Shown: in pieces, positions 24,748 through 33,019 of the stretch | Layout: each line of letters starts with the position of its first letter | Numbering within the stretch: the first letter of the stretch is position 1 | Position numbers and translations under genes: made by a program | From: Novosphingobium sp. SG707 | GTDB lineage: Bacteria > Pseudomonadota > Alphaproteobacteria > Sphingomonadales > Sphingomonadaceae | DNA length: 64,000 bases | Direction of reading: 5' to 3' | NCBI RefSeq assembly: GCF_012275515.1 | Contig: NZ_JAAZQL010000001.1 | Span: 603,006-667,005 of the forward strand | The notes under the pieces: model-generated | Told to the model about the DNA's origin: nothing | What the model saw: only the letters and a program-made list of their open reading frames with translations | Database searches by the model: none

Positions 24748-27090
24748 TCAGTATTTGAAGCCGATCCGCACGCCATAGGTGCGCGGCGGGGCATAGCTGG
24801 CCGTGGTCGAACTCCACACCGGGACCACGGTGGTGGCGATGCGGCGATCCTCCACATTGTTCATGAACAGGTTGATATAGGCATGGCCGCTCGGCTCGTC
24901 ATAGCGCAGGTTGAGATCGGTTTTGGTATAGCCCGCTATGCGACCCTGCACGGCATTGTCGCTGCTGGCAAAGGTTTTGGACTGGGCATAGAAATCGACC
25001 GACGGCGTGATCTTGCCGCCCGATGCCAGATCAAACGCGTGGGCATAGCTGAAGCGGGCGGAAAATTGCGGCGCATTGGTCAAACGCTTGCCCGAATAAT
25101 CCGCCGAGGCCGAGGGGATCGCCGCATAGCCAAGGATCGGTGCAAAGATGTTGTACATCGTATCGGCCGAATGCAGATTGTCCGAGGCGCCGGGGAAGCT
25201 GCGATATTCGGCCACCATATAGGCCACATAGCCCGAGAACGTGTCATTGCGGGTGGGGCGATACGAGGTTTCCAGATCGACGCCGCGAATGCGCGCCTTG
25301 GCCGCATTGGTGGTGACGGCAATCGGCCCCTGCACCGGATCGACCACGATGGAGGAAACCTGAAGGTTCCGGTAATCCATCTGATAGCCGGTCAGCCCGA
25401 TGAACAGACGATCACCCAGCAATTTGGCGCGCAGGCCCGCTTCATAATTGGTGACGGTTTCGGGCGCATATTGGCGGTAGGCGACCGGATTGCCGCTGGA
25501 TTGCAGACCCCCGCCACGATAGCCCGTCGACACCGTGGCATAGGCCAGAATGCCCGGCGTCAGGTCGTAATCGAGGCCCGCCTTCCAGCTCACCTTGCTG
25601 AAACTGGCGGCGGCGCGGCCCCGATCATCGGTATAGGCGATGGCAAAGCCGCCGGGGCATGAGAAGGCGTTGATATTGGCCCGCGTGACCGTGGCGCCAG
25701 GGCAGACCAATTGCTGTTCGCGGCCATTCACATCATCCCATGTGGCGCGCACGCCCGCCGTGGCGCGCAGGCGGCCGGTCAGCGAGAAGGTGCCTTGCCC
25801 GAACAGGGCGCGCGATTCGCTGCCCTCGCCGGAATAGGTGTTGACCACGTCCACGGCGTTGATCGTGCCGATCTGATTGCCGGTGCTGGCCACCAGCGGG
25901 CCGAAGATGTTGTAGACGGATGCGAAAGGCGCGGGCGCGGTGTTGCCCGCATGCAGCAGACGCTGGCCCGAGGGGATTTCGTCCTGATAGATATAGGCGC
26001 CCGCCACCAGCTTGACCGGCCCGCGCTGGAAATTGACATCCAGTTCGTGCGACCAGCTATTGGTCTTGTGGTTGATATATTCCTGCGAAAACACGCCAGA
26101 GGCCGCCGCCACGCCATTGTTCACCAGCGAGGAGTAACCCGCCAACCAGGTCAGGCTCAGGCTGTCGGTCGCCTGCCACATCAGCTTGGAGCGCACATCA
26201 TAGCTTTTGACATTGATACGGTTGTTGCGGACCTGATCCAGCCCCGGGTTGATCGTGTCAAAGCTGGTGGGGATGATCGTGACCGGGCCGAACGTGCCGG
26301 TGGTCAGATTGGCCTGCGGATAGTAATTGTAATTGCGCAGATAGACGGCGGGCACCGTGCCGTTGTTTTCGGCATAGGAGCCCGACACGCGCCATGTCAG
26401 GCGGGGGGTGATGGCCCATTTGGCGGTCAGTCGCACGCCGCCCAGATCGGTCTGGTCAAAACGCGCGGTGCCCAGTTGCGGGCCATAGCCGTCATTGATC
26501 TGGCGGAAGGCGGCGATGCGCAGGCCGAACGTATCGCTGACCGGCAGGTCGATGGCGGCCTGGGCGCGGATCTCGTTGAAGCGGCCATATTGCAGGCTGG
26601 CGCTGCCGCCCAGATGCTTGCCCGGATCGGCGGTGTTGATGTTGACCACGCCCGCCGTGGCGTTGCGGCCATAAACGGTGCCCTGCGGCCCGCGCAGCAC
26701 CTCGACCGAGCCGATGTCGAACATGGCCAGACCCAGCGCCACCGAGGAGGGATTGTAGATCCCGTCAAACTGGGTCGCGACGGTCGAATAGCCGGAAAAG
26801 CCGTTGTTGCTGCCGATGCCGCGGATGGCAAAGCCGTTCTGGCTGAGCTGCAGCGAAGGCACGGTGGAGACCAGCCGGTCCGCGCTGGTGATCGATTGGC
26901 GGTCGAGCGCGGCCTGAGAAACCACGCTGACGGCGATCGGCGCCTTGGAGATCTTTTCGCTGCTCTTTTGCGCCGTCACCACGATTTCGGTGGTGAGCTG
27001 GTCATTGGCGGCGGCCGCATCCTGCGCAAGGGCAGGGGTGGCCAAAGGAAATAGTGCGGCGCTGGCAAGCAAGATGGCGGAATATTTCAT
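24748..27090 (-). CDS. TonB-dependent receptor
   Basis: 780 aa, ATG preceded by GGGAGGA. The signal peptide ends TPALAQ. The TonB box is TEIVVTAQK. The plug contains FAIRGIGSNN and VEVLRGPQGTVYGRNATAGVVN, the form common in sphingomonads, and the barrel ends in RIGFKY. It heads an operon with the CTG-start esterase and is divergent from the GH68 gene, sharing with it a region with a LacI-type operator at 27178-27195, 88 bp before the ATG. Its ligand is therefore probably a sugar derivative. Confidence 0.93.
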   Translation of the reverse strand: MKYSAILLASAALFPLATPALAQDAAAANDQLTTEIVVTAQKSSEKISKAPIAVSVVSQAALDRQSITSADRLVSTVPSLQLSQNGFAIRGIGSNNGFSGYSTVATQFDGIYNPSSVALGLAMFDIGSVEVLRGPQGTVYGRNATAGVVNINTADPGKHLGGSASLQYGRFNEIRAQAAIDLPVSDTFGLRIAAFRQINDGYGPQLGTARFDQTDLGGVRLTAKWAITPRLTWRVSGSYAENNGTVPAVYLRNYNYYPQANLTTGTFGPVTIIPTSFDTINPGLDQVRNNRINVKSYDVRSKLMWQATDSLSLTWLAGYSSLVNNGVAAASGVFSQEYINHKTNSWSHELDVNFQRGPVKLVAGAYIYQDEIPSGQRLLHAGNTAPAPFASVYNIFGPLVASTGNQIGTINAVDVVNTYSGEGSESRALFGQGTFSLTGRLRATAGVRATWDDVNGREQQLVCPGATVTRANINAFSCPGGFAIAYTDDRGRAAASFSKVSWKAGLDYDLTPGILAYATVSTGYRGGGLQSSGNPVAYRQYAPETVTNYEAGLRAKLLGDRLFIGLTGYQMDYRNLQVSSIVVDPVQGPIAVTTNAAKARIRGVDLETSYRPTRNDTFSGYVAYMVAEYRSFPGASDNLHSADTMYNIFAPILGYAAIPSASADYSGKRLTNAPQFSARFSYAHAFDLASGGKITPSVDFYAQSKTFASSDNAVQGRIAGYTKTDLNLRYDEPSGHAYINLFMNNVEDRRIATTVVPVWSSTTASYAPPRTYGVRIGFKY

Positions 27091-27177
27091 GGCGTCCTCC
27101 CGGGATCATACCTGTGTTTTTCCGGCGCCGGGGGCGGCGCCACTCTCCTTACGGCTGCTGCAACGAGTCGCTGCTAT

Positions 27178-27195
27178 TGCACAACCGATTGCGCA
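27178..27195. promoter_or_regulatory. LacI-type operator A (TGCACAACCGATTGCGCA)
   Basis: Imperfect 18-base dyad with a central CG, the hallmark of LacI/GalR operators, between the divergent TBDR and GH68 genes. It shares the core TGMACAAMCGWTTGC with sites at 27335 and 30663. The LacI gene at 28503-29507 is the likely binder. Confidence 0.65.
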
Positions 27196-27333
27196 TCTGT
27201 TACAATCGATAGCATTCGTTGCCTAGAGGGAATTTTCTGCGGATGATTCCAGTGCTTGGTCGCGGAAATATCGGTCTAAATAACTGATAGTATGCATCTA
27301 TTTTTGATCCGCCGTTGTGGGGGAGGGATTTTT

Positions 27334-28521
27334 ATGAACAAACGTTTGCAACATGTGGCTGATTCGCCTCACCCCTTGGCCTTTTGCTGGACCGCCGCCC
27401 ATATGTCCGCGCTGCGTCCGAACGGCGCCAACACCATCCCCGGCTTTACCCGCGAGGAATGTGCGTCGCGCCTTCCCGGCCTGGATATTTGGGACATGTG
27501 GCCCGTCGAAAATCTGGAGGGCGATGCACACACCTTTGCGCAAGGCTGGCTCTGGCTGGCGCTCGCCGCGCCGGCTTTGCCCGACCCAGAGGACCGCCAT
27601 GCCATCGCCCGCATCCATCTTTTGCTGCAGATGATCGACGGCTCCGGCTGGGTCGATTGCGGCCCGGCCTTTCCCGATGGCCACACGCCGGGCAGCCGCG
27701 AGTGGTCGGGCAGCGCGCTTTATGATGCAGCGGACCGGCGCGTCCTGTGCTGGTTCACCGCCGCCGGGCGCCGCGACGAGACAATACCCACGTTCGAGCA
27801 GCGCCTGTTCCTGACGGAAGGCGTCCTCCATTGGCTCGGCGATAGGCCCGTCATTGAAAACTGGACCCGGCCCGAAGAAGCCGTCGCCGCCGATGGCGAT
27901 ATCTATCTGCGGGTCCGGGGCAGCGAGGGTGGTGCTGGCACAATCAAGGCTTTCCGCGACCCCTGCTATTTTCAGGACCCCCGCAGCGGGGAGCATTTCC
28001 TCTTCTTCACCGCGTCAAAAGCCGCCTCAGCATCGCAGTGGAATGGGGTGATCGGCGTGGCGCATTCGCTTGCCGGACCGCATGGGCCGTGGCGCCTTCT
28101 GCCCCCGGTGGTGGATGGCGATGGGCTGAACAACGAGCTGGAGCGGCCGCATATGCGCTATATCGGCGGCCTGTATTACCTGTTCTGGTCCACCCAGCGC
28201 AAAGTCTTTGCCGCAGATGGGCCGCAGGGGCCGACGGGCCTCTATGGCGTGGTGGGCGAAGGTCCGCTGGGGCCGTTTCACCCGATCAATGGCGACACCC
28301 TGGTGGCGGGCAACCCGGAGGAAACCCCCTGGCAGGCCTATAGCTGGTGGGTTTTGGGCGACGGGCGTGTCACCAGCTTTGCCGACTTGCCCGGCATTGC
28401 GCCGGATGCCGCGCCTGCCGATGCATCGGGCCGCCGCCGTGCCTTTGGCGGCAGCCCCGCGCCGTGGTTCACGCTGCGTCTAGCGGGCGATACCAGCCGG
28501 ATTCAGGTCGATTCACGCTGA
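27334..28521 (+). CDS. GH68 fructosyltransferase/hydrolase (levansucrase/invertase type)
   Basis: 395 aa from the ATG with GGAGGG upstream. All GH68 catalytic parts are present: WDMWPVEN at 53-60 with nucleophile Asp54, EWSGSA at 123-128, FRDP at 207-210 with transition-state Asp209, NELERPH with Glu268 and acid/base Glu270, and a QAYSWW block. It splits sucrose or fructans and may transfer fructosyl units. No signal peptide is visible; the related Zymomonas enzymes also lack one yet leave the cell, so location is open. At 395 aa it is shorter than Gram-positive levansucrases. Its 3' end overlaps the convergent LacI gene by 19 bp. Confidence 0.92.
   Translation: MNKRLQHVADSPHPLAFCWTAAHMSALRPNGANTIPGFTREECASRLPGLDIWDMWPVENLEGDAHTFAQGWLWLALAAPALPDPEDRHAIARIHLLLQMIDGSGWVDCGPAFPDGHTPGSREWSGSALYDAADRRVLCWFTAAGRRDETIPTFEQRLFLTEGVLHWLGDRPVIENWTRPEEAVAADGDIYLRVRGSEGGAGTIKAFRDPCYFQDPRSGEHFLFFTASKAASASQWNGVIGVAHSLAGPHGPWRLLPPVVDGDGLNNELERPHMRYIGGLYYLFWSTQRKVFAADGPQGPTGLYGVVGEGPLGPFHPINGDTLVAGNPEETPWQAYSWWVLGDGRVTSFADLPGIAPDAAPADASGRRRAFGGSPAPWFTLRLAGDTSRIQVDSR
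27335..27352. promoter_or_regulatory. LacI-type operator B (CAAACGTTTG core) over the GH68 start
   Basis: The perfect palindrome CAAACGTTTG (27339-27348) covers codons 2-5 of the GH68 gene; the wider site is TGAACAAACGTTTGCAAC. The same ten bases recur before the second esterase. A repressor here would block elongation just after the start codon. Confidence 0.65.
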
Positions 28522-29507
28522 ATGAGCTGCGGGTCGATCAGCACGCTGCCGGTCGGCTCGCCCGCCATGCGTTTGAGCAGGAGATCGACCATTACCCGCG
28601 CGCCATGGCGCAATTGCTGGTCAATCGTGGTCAGCGGCGGCGAAACCAGCTCGCCCAGCGGCAGGCCGTCATAGCCGATCACTTTCACTTCATCCGGGAC
28701 ACGAAGGCCCATCGTGCCCAGCGCGCGGATCACGCTGATCGCCGTAACATCCGAGGCCGCCACAATGCCATCGGGCATGACCGGCAGCCCACGCAGCAGG
28801 CCCAGCGCATCGTCATAGGCCGCCGCCGGTTCACAATGCGATGGCATGACCTGCAATTCCTCGCCCCGCCCGGCAATCGCCAGCGCCTGACGCACGCCAT
28901 CCAGCCTTGCGCCGAATTCCGGCCCCTCGACCGGGCCCAGATAGGCGATGCGTCGGCATCCCCGCTCCATCAAATGGCGTACGGCCAGCATCCCGCCGGC
29001 ACGATTGTCCGACCCCACCGAGCAGTGATGCTGACCTGACACCTGGCCGCCCCACACCACCATCGGATGATAGGCCAGCGAGGTGGCTTCGATCACCGCC
29101 AGCTGGTTGGACTGGCCGATGATCAGCACGCCATCGACCCGGCCCGAGCGCGCATAATTCTCGATCCAGCGCTCATCCGAAGGGATCACGCGCGAAAGCA
29201 GCAGGTCATAGCCCTGATCGGCCAGCGCATCGGCCAGATAGCCGCTCATCGTGTTGAAAAAAGGGTCGGACAGATGCTGGAGATCATCATGGCCCAGCGG
29301 CACCAGCATGCCCACCGTGCTGGTCTTGCGCATCCGCATGTTGCGCGCCAGCAGATTGGGCTGATAGCCCAGCTTTTGCGCCAGCGTGATGATCCGCTCG
29401 CGCGTTTTAGGGCTGACCCGGCCCGAACCGGAAAGCGCGCGTGACACTGTGCCCGCCGATACCCCCGCCAGCTCGGCCAGTTGCTTGATATTGGTCGGGC
29501 TGTTCAA
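28503..29507 (-). CDS. LacI/GalR-family transcriptional regulator
   Basis: 334 aa starting at TTG, with GGGAG eight bases upstream and no in-frame ATG nearby. The N-terminal HTH is NIKQLAELAGVSAGTVSRAL and the hinge helix follows (PNLLARNMRMRKT). The periplasmic-binding-like sensor domain has VGMLVPLGHDD, DGVLIIGQSN and GYDGLPLGELVSPPLTTI. It lies 67 bp downstream of an esterase gene on the same strand, whose promoter region carries operator C, so it is probably autoregulated. Predicted targets are the GH68, TBDR, esterases and DUF3237 gene, perhaps the tannase; the inducer is probably a sugar released from the substrate. Confidence 0.92.
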   Translation of the reverse strand: MNSPTNIKQLAELAGVSAGTVSRALSGSGRVSPKTRERIITLAQKLGYQPNLLARNMRMRKTSTVGMLVPLGHDDLQHLSDPFFNTMSGYLADALADQGYDLLLSRVIPSDERWIENYARSGRVDGVLIIGQSNQLAVIEATSLAYHPMVVWGGQVSGQHHCSVGSDNRAGGMLAVRHLMERGCRRIAYLGPVEGPEFGARLDGVRQALAIAGRGEELQVMPSHCEPAAAYDDALGLLRGLPVMPDGIVAASDVTAISVIRALGTMGLRVPDEVKVIGYDGLPLGELVSPPLTTIDQQLRHGARVMVDLLLKRMAGEPTGSVLIDPQLIQREST

Positions 29508-29574
29508 TCCATCGGCTCCCTGTTCATCATCGTCGTTCTATCGCCGCGCCCCATTGGGGCAAGCAAAACCGGGA

Positions 29575-30645
29575 TCAAAGCCCGAATGCGCGCCGATAGG
29601 CGGCCGAGCGCGCGGCCAGCACTTGCCGCGATACCCATGCGCCGGGCATCACCTTGTCAAACCCGTGGAATGCGCCGGGCAGTACCAGCAGTTCGGCGGG
29701 CACGCCGCTGGCTGTCAGGCGCTGGGCATAGGCGATGTCCTCGCGGGCGAAGAGGTCGATCGAGCCCACTGCGATAAAGGCGGGCGGCAGGCCGGCCAGA
29801 CTGGCGGCGCGGGCGGGCACGGCGCGGTGGGGCACATGCGCCTGACCCGGCCTTTGCCCCAAAAAGGCGCGCCAGCCATAGCGGTTGGCATCCCCATCCC
29901 ACCCGATACAGCCCAGCCCCGGCGCGGGATTCCATGTCGATCCGGTCCGGTCGTCCAGCATCGGATAGATCAGGCATTGGAACGCCACCGGCACCTCGCC
30001 GCGATCACGCGCGGTCCGGGCCAACAGCGCGGCATGGCCGCCGCCCGCGCTTTCGCCCGCCACCGCGATCCGCGCCCGGTCCACGCCCAACGCGGCGGCC
30101 TGACGATACAGCCAGAGCAGGCCCGCATAGGTCTGCTCCATCGAAACCGACCATGGCGCTTCGGGCGCGAGGGAATATTCGACCGAGACGATGACGCAAT
30201 CGAGTTCACGCGCGAGATCGATCAGCCCGCCGATTTCCAGCAAAGCCGAGCCCGTGATGAAGCCGCCGCCATGCGTGTGCAAGATAGCGGGGCGCGCCGC
30301 GCCGTCGGGCTTTTCATTCAGGACATAAAGTTTCACCTCACCCAGTCCCTTGCCTACAGGCGCCATGACGGTGCGGACCGGCACGGCGGGATGATCGGGC
30401 ATTTGCGCCTTGGCAATGGCGGCGCGCAGCATGGGCAATTTGGACGGGCCCATCGGATAAAAGCCGCTGGTCATGGCGATGATCTGTTTGGCTGCCTCGC
30501 GCAGTTCCGGATCGACAAAGGGGAGGCCCGCAGCCGCGCCCGTTTCCTTGGCGCTCAGCGATCCGCCCGGCAGCATGGCGGCCCCGGCGCATGTCATCCA
30601 GCGCAGGGCGGTCCGCCGGTCCGGGGCGAAAATGTTCTTGTCCAT
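29575..30645 (-). CDS. Tat-exported alpha/beta hydrolase (HSL/acetylesterase family)
   Basis: 356 aa from MDKNIF, which has AAGGA eight bases upstream; a TTG at 30669 would overlap the operator. A twin-arginine signal is present (PDRRTALRWMTCAGAAML). The hormone-sensitive-lipase-like fold has HGGGF at 125-129, GESAG at 197-201 with Ser199, Asp in GSIDLFARED and His in AFHGFDKV. It hydrolyses short acyl or aryl esters in the periplasm. It heads the operon with LacI and is divergent from the DUF3237 gene, with operator C 18 bp before its ATG. Confidence 0.88.
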   Translation of the reverse strand: MDKNIFAPDRRTALRWMTCAGAAMLPGGSLSAKETGAAAGLPFVDPELREAAKQIIAMTSGFYPMGPSKLPMLRAAIAKAQMPDHPAVPVRTVMAPVGKGLGEVKLYVLNEKPDGAARPAILHTHGGGFITGSALLEIGGLIDLARELDCVIVSVEYSLAPEAPWSVSMEQTYAGLLWLYRQAAALGVDRARIAVAGESAGGGHAALLARTARDRGEVPVAFQCLIYPMLDDRTGSTWNPAPGLGCIGWDGDANRYGWRAFLGQRPGQAHVPHRAVPARAASLAGLPPAFIAVGSIDLFAREDIAYAQRLTASGVPAELLVLPGAFHGFDKVMPGAWVSRQVLAARSAAYRRAFGL

Positions 30646-30662
30646 CTCAGTCATCCTTGGAA

Positions 30663-30680
30663 TGCACAAACGTTTGCCTT
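30663..30680. promoter_or_regulatory. LacI-type operator C (CAAACGTTTG core)
   Basis: TGCACAAACGTTTGCCTT lies between the divergent esterase/LacI operon and the DUF3237 gene. It repeats the exact palindrome of operator B (30667-30676) and the left arm of operator A. This is the strongest evidence that the three transcription units share one regulator. Confidence 0.7.
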
Positions 30681-30718
30681 ACCATAGCTGACAATCACAA
30701 CTGATGGGAGACTCTATC

Positions 30719-31222
30719 GTGCCTGTTCTGAAAATCGCCGCTTTGGCCCTGTCGCTGGCGCCGGTGGCTGTGGCGGCGCAAAGCGCGCCGCCCGCGCCGC
30801 AACTGGAATTCATGTTCGAGGCCGAGGTGTTGCTCGCCGCGCGTGTCGAGGTCGGCGGCACCGCCTTTGGTCAGCGCGGCTATATCCCTATCATCGGCGG
30901 CACATTTTCCGGCCCCGCCATCAAGGGCAAGGTGGTGCCCGGCGGATGGGACTGGCAATTGCAGACCTCGGCGGGATGCAGCAGCCTGCATGCCGATTAT
31001 TTCCTGCAGACCGATGATGGCGTGATGTTCAACGTGGTCAACCATGGCCAGTTCTGCCTTGAAAAGGGCCAGCCTTTCACGCCCGCCTTCACCCAGCCCC
31101 GCTTCGAGGCGCCGATGGGGCGCTATGGCTGGCTCAACCATGGCGCCTGGATCAGCCGGTTGGAAGGGGGCAAGGATCCTACGCATCCCTCGGTGGTGAT
31201 CCGTTTCTATCGGGCGCGCTGA
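30719..31222 (+). CDS. exported DUF3237 protein
   Basis: 167 aa from GTG with GGGAG eight bases upstream; the ATG 15 bases earlier has no ribosome site. A signal peptide spans about residues 1-20 (VAVAAQS). The domain has the family features YIPIIGGTFSGPAIKGKVVPGG, DWQLQ, and a TDDGVMFNVVNHG strand, a beta-barrel-like fold of unknown function often found beside aromatic and steroid catabolic genes. Two or three Cys suggest a periplasmic disulfide. It is divergent from the esterase/LacI operon and three bases from the end of the convergent tannase. Confidence 0.88.
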   Translation: MPVLKIAALALSLAPVAVAAQSAPPAPQLEFMFEAEVLLAARVEVGGTAFGQRGYIPIIGGTFSGPAIKGKVVPGGWDWQLQTSAGCSSLHADYFLQTDDGVMFNVVNHGQFCLEKGQPFTPAFTQPRFEAPMGRYGWLNHGAWISRLEGGKDPTHPSVVIRFYRAR

Positions 31223-31225
31223 TCC

Positions 31226-32956
31226 TCAACTGCAGACAAAGCTTTCCGCCTTTTCCGGGTCGCCATGGCCGCGATAGCGGGCGATCTTGGGAAAGGCGCA
31301 AAGCGGTCGCTCACGCCCCGGAAAGGGCGACGCAGGGCCAGCGCGGGCGATGATCCTTTCGGGCGCGTGTTGTTGCTCAACCCATGCGACCATGGCGTCA
31401 AAGGCCGCATATTGATCGGTGGCGGGGCCGCCGGTGCAATGGTTCATGCCCGGCACGACGAAAAAGCGCGTATTGGCCCGCGCCGCATCGCCGCCCCGCG
31501 CCAGCATCGCGCGATACCAGTCCAGCGTGTCGGCGATGGAGAAGACCGGGTCCGACCCGCCATGCAGCACCATCAGCCGCCCGCCATGGCCCAGAAAGCC
31601 CGAAAGGTCGGTCGAGCGGGCCGAAATATCCTCCCATCCTGATGTCGCGAAATCGCCGCCGCGCGCCAGAATGCCCTGTTCGGCCCGGTCCAGATCGAGC
31701 GCCATCTGAAAGGCCAGACCACCCTCGGCGCCCGGCGCCAAAGCCTGCGGCGGCACCGAGAAGATCGAGGCCAGCGCGCCCGCCCCCATCAGCATGTTGA
31801 GCGAGGGAACGCGCCCGTCCGCCGTCCCCAATTGCCAGATGCGCCAGTCCGCAGCGCCCCATCCGGCATCCCAGGGGAAGCCGGGATAGATGCTTTGTCC
31901 CCGGCTGTTGCGCGGGCCGCTGTTGACGCGCTGCAGGGCGGTGATCTGCTCGCCGGTCAGGCAGGTGTCGGTCTTGGCGCCCTTGCACCGGATGGCGTTG
32001 AAGGCGGGCAGGACCCGCGCCGAAGTGCATTGGCCCACGGCCAGAATCATGCCGTCGGCCAGCCCGTCCAGCCGGTCGCAGGCGCGCAGCAAGGCCCGCC
32101 GCGCAAGGGCAAAATCGGCATCGGAAAAGCCCTGCGCGATATTGAGCGGGGTGAGCGGGCCATGGCCATTGACGGCCGAGAAGCTGAAGCTCTTGGTGTT
32201 CCACGCCTCGCCGATCGCAGCGCGGGGCAGGGACAGGCCCGGCGCCGTCACCACCACGCCGTCAAACAGGGTGGGGTATCGCTGCACCAGCGCCAACCCT
32301 TCCTGACCGCCTTTGGAGCAGCCGACGAAATAGCTGCGGCGGGGCGCTTTACCATAGCGGGCGGCGATCACCTTGCGCGCAGCCAGCACCGATTTTTGCA
32401 GTGAGGCATGGCCGTAATTGGTGCGGGCCAAGGGGTCGAAGCCAAAGGCCAAGGTGCCGCCGCGTTTGGGGTCGAAATTGGCCTTGTTATCGTGGCCCGA
32501 ATCCTGCGACAGCACCGCATAGCCCCGCGCCAGCGCCGGAGGCGAGATGCCCATGGCCCCCACCGCATCGCCCAGATCACCGTCGCTGCCGCCGCCGCCC
32601 TGAAAGAAAAAGCCGCCGTTCCATGCCTCTGGCAGGCGCAGGTGAAAGCGGATGGCATAGTTCTGACCATCGCGGCCCACGCGCTGTTCGGTATGGCCGA
32701 TCACTTCGCAATGGGCGGGCAGAATCGGAGCGGGGGGCGTGGTCATGCCGGGCGGTACGAGCGCGGCAGGGCCGGGGCCGGCGGGATGGGCCTGCGCCGT
32801 TTCGATCACAAGATCGGGCAGGGCACCCTGCTCCAGTCCTTTGCACAATTGCTCGGCCCCGGTCGATGCCCTGGCCGAGGGGGCGCCCAAGACAAGGAGG
32901 GGCAGGATCGGGGCGAGAGACCGGAGGCGGATGTTGCGTTTCGGGGGCGATTTCAT
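31226..32956 (-). CDS. tannase/feruloyl esterase family protein
   Basis: 576 aa, typical for the family. The signal peptide ends at about residue 30 (SARA-ST). The nucleophile motif is GCSKGGQEG with Ser214, where tannases have GCSTGG. The acid is in HGGSDPVFS and the His in GMNHCTGG; the flanking Cys residues (Cys213 and the one after His) form the disulfide that joins Ser and His in this family. It releases phenolic acids such as ferulate or gallate from esters, in the periplasm or outside. A LysR gene lies 63 bp upstream on the same strand, and an inverted repeat related to the LacI sites lies 17 bp before the ATG. Confidence 0.93.
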   Translation of the reverse strand: MKSPPKRNIRLRSLAPILPLLVLGAPSARASTGAEQLCKGLEQGALPDLVIETAQAHPAGPGPAALVPPGMTTPPAPILPAHCEVIGHTEQRVGRDGQNYAIRFHLRLPEAWNGGFFFQGGGGSDGDLGDAVGAMGISPPALARGYAVLSQDSGHDNKANFDPKRGGTLAFGFDPLARTNYGHASLQKSVLAARKVIAARYGKAPRRSYFVGCSKGGQEGLALVQRYPTLFDGVVVTAPGLSLPRAAIGEAWNTKSFSFSAVNGHGPLTPLNIAQGFSDADFALARRALLRACDRLDGLADGMILAVGQCTSARVLPAFNAIRCKGAKTDTCLTGEQITALQRVNSGPRNSRGQSIYPGFPWDAGWGAADWRIWQLGTADGRVPSLNMLMGAGALASIFSVPPQALAPGAEGGLAFQMALDLDRAEQGILARGGDFATSGWEDISARSTDLSGFLGHGGRLMVLHGGSDPVFSIADTLDWYRAMLARGGDAARANTRFFVVPGMNHCTGGPATDQYAAFDAMVAWVEQQHAPERIIARAGPASPFPGRERPLCAFPKIARYRGHGDPEKAESFVCS

Positions 32957-32972
32957 GCGGCGCAGGCTATCA

Positions 32973-32990
32973 TGCGCAAAGGATTGCGCA
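32973..32990. promoter_or_regulatory. inverted repeat TGCGCAA-N4-TTGCGCA before the tannase (operator D)
   Basis: Perfect 7-bp arms just upstream of the tannase ATG. It matches operator A at 15 of 18 positions, but the centre is not CG, so binding by LacI is less sure. It could instead belong to the adjacent LysR. Confidence 0.5.
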
Positions 32991-33019
32991 AGGTCATTTT
33001 TGTATAGGCGCGCTGCCGT

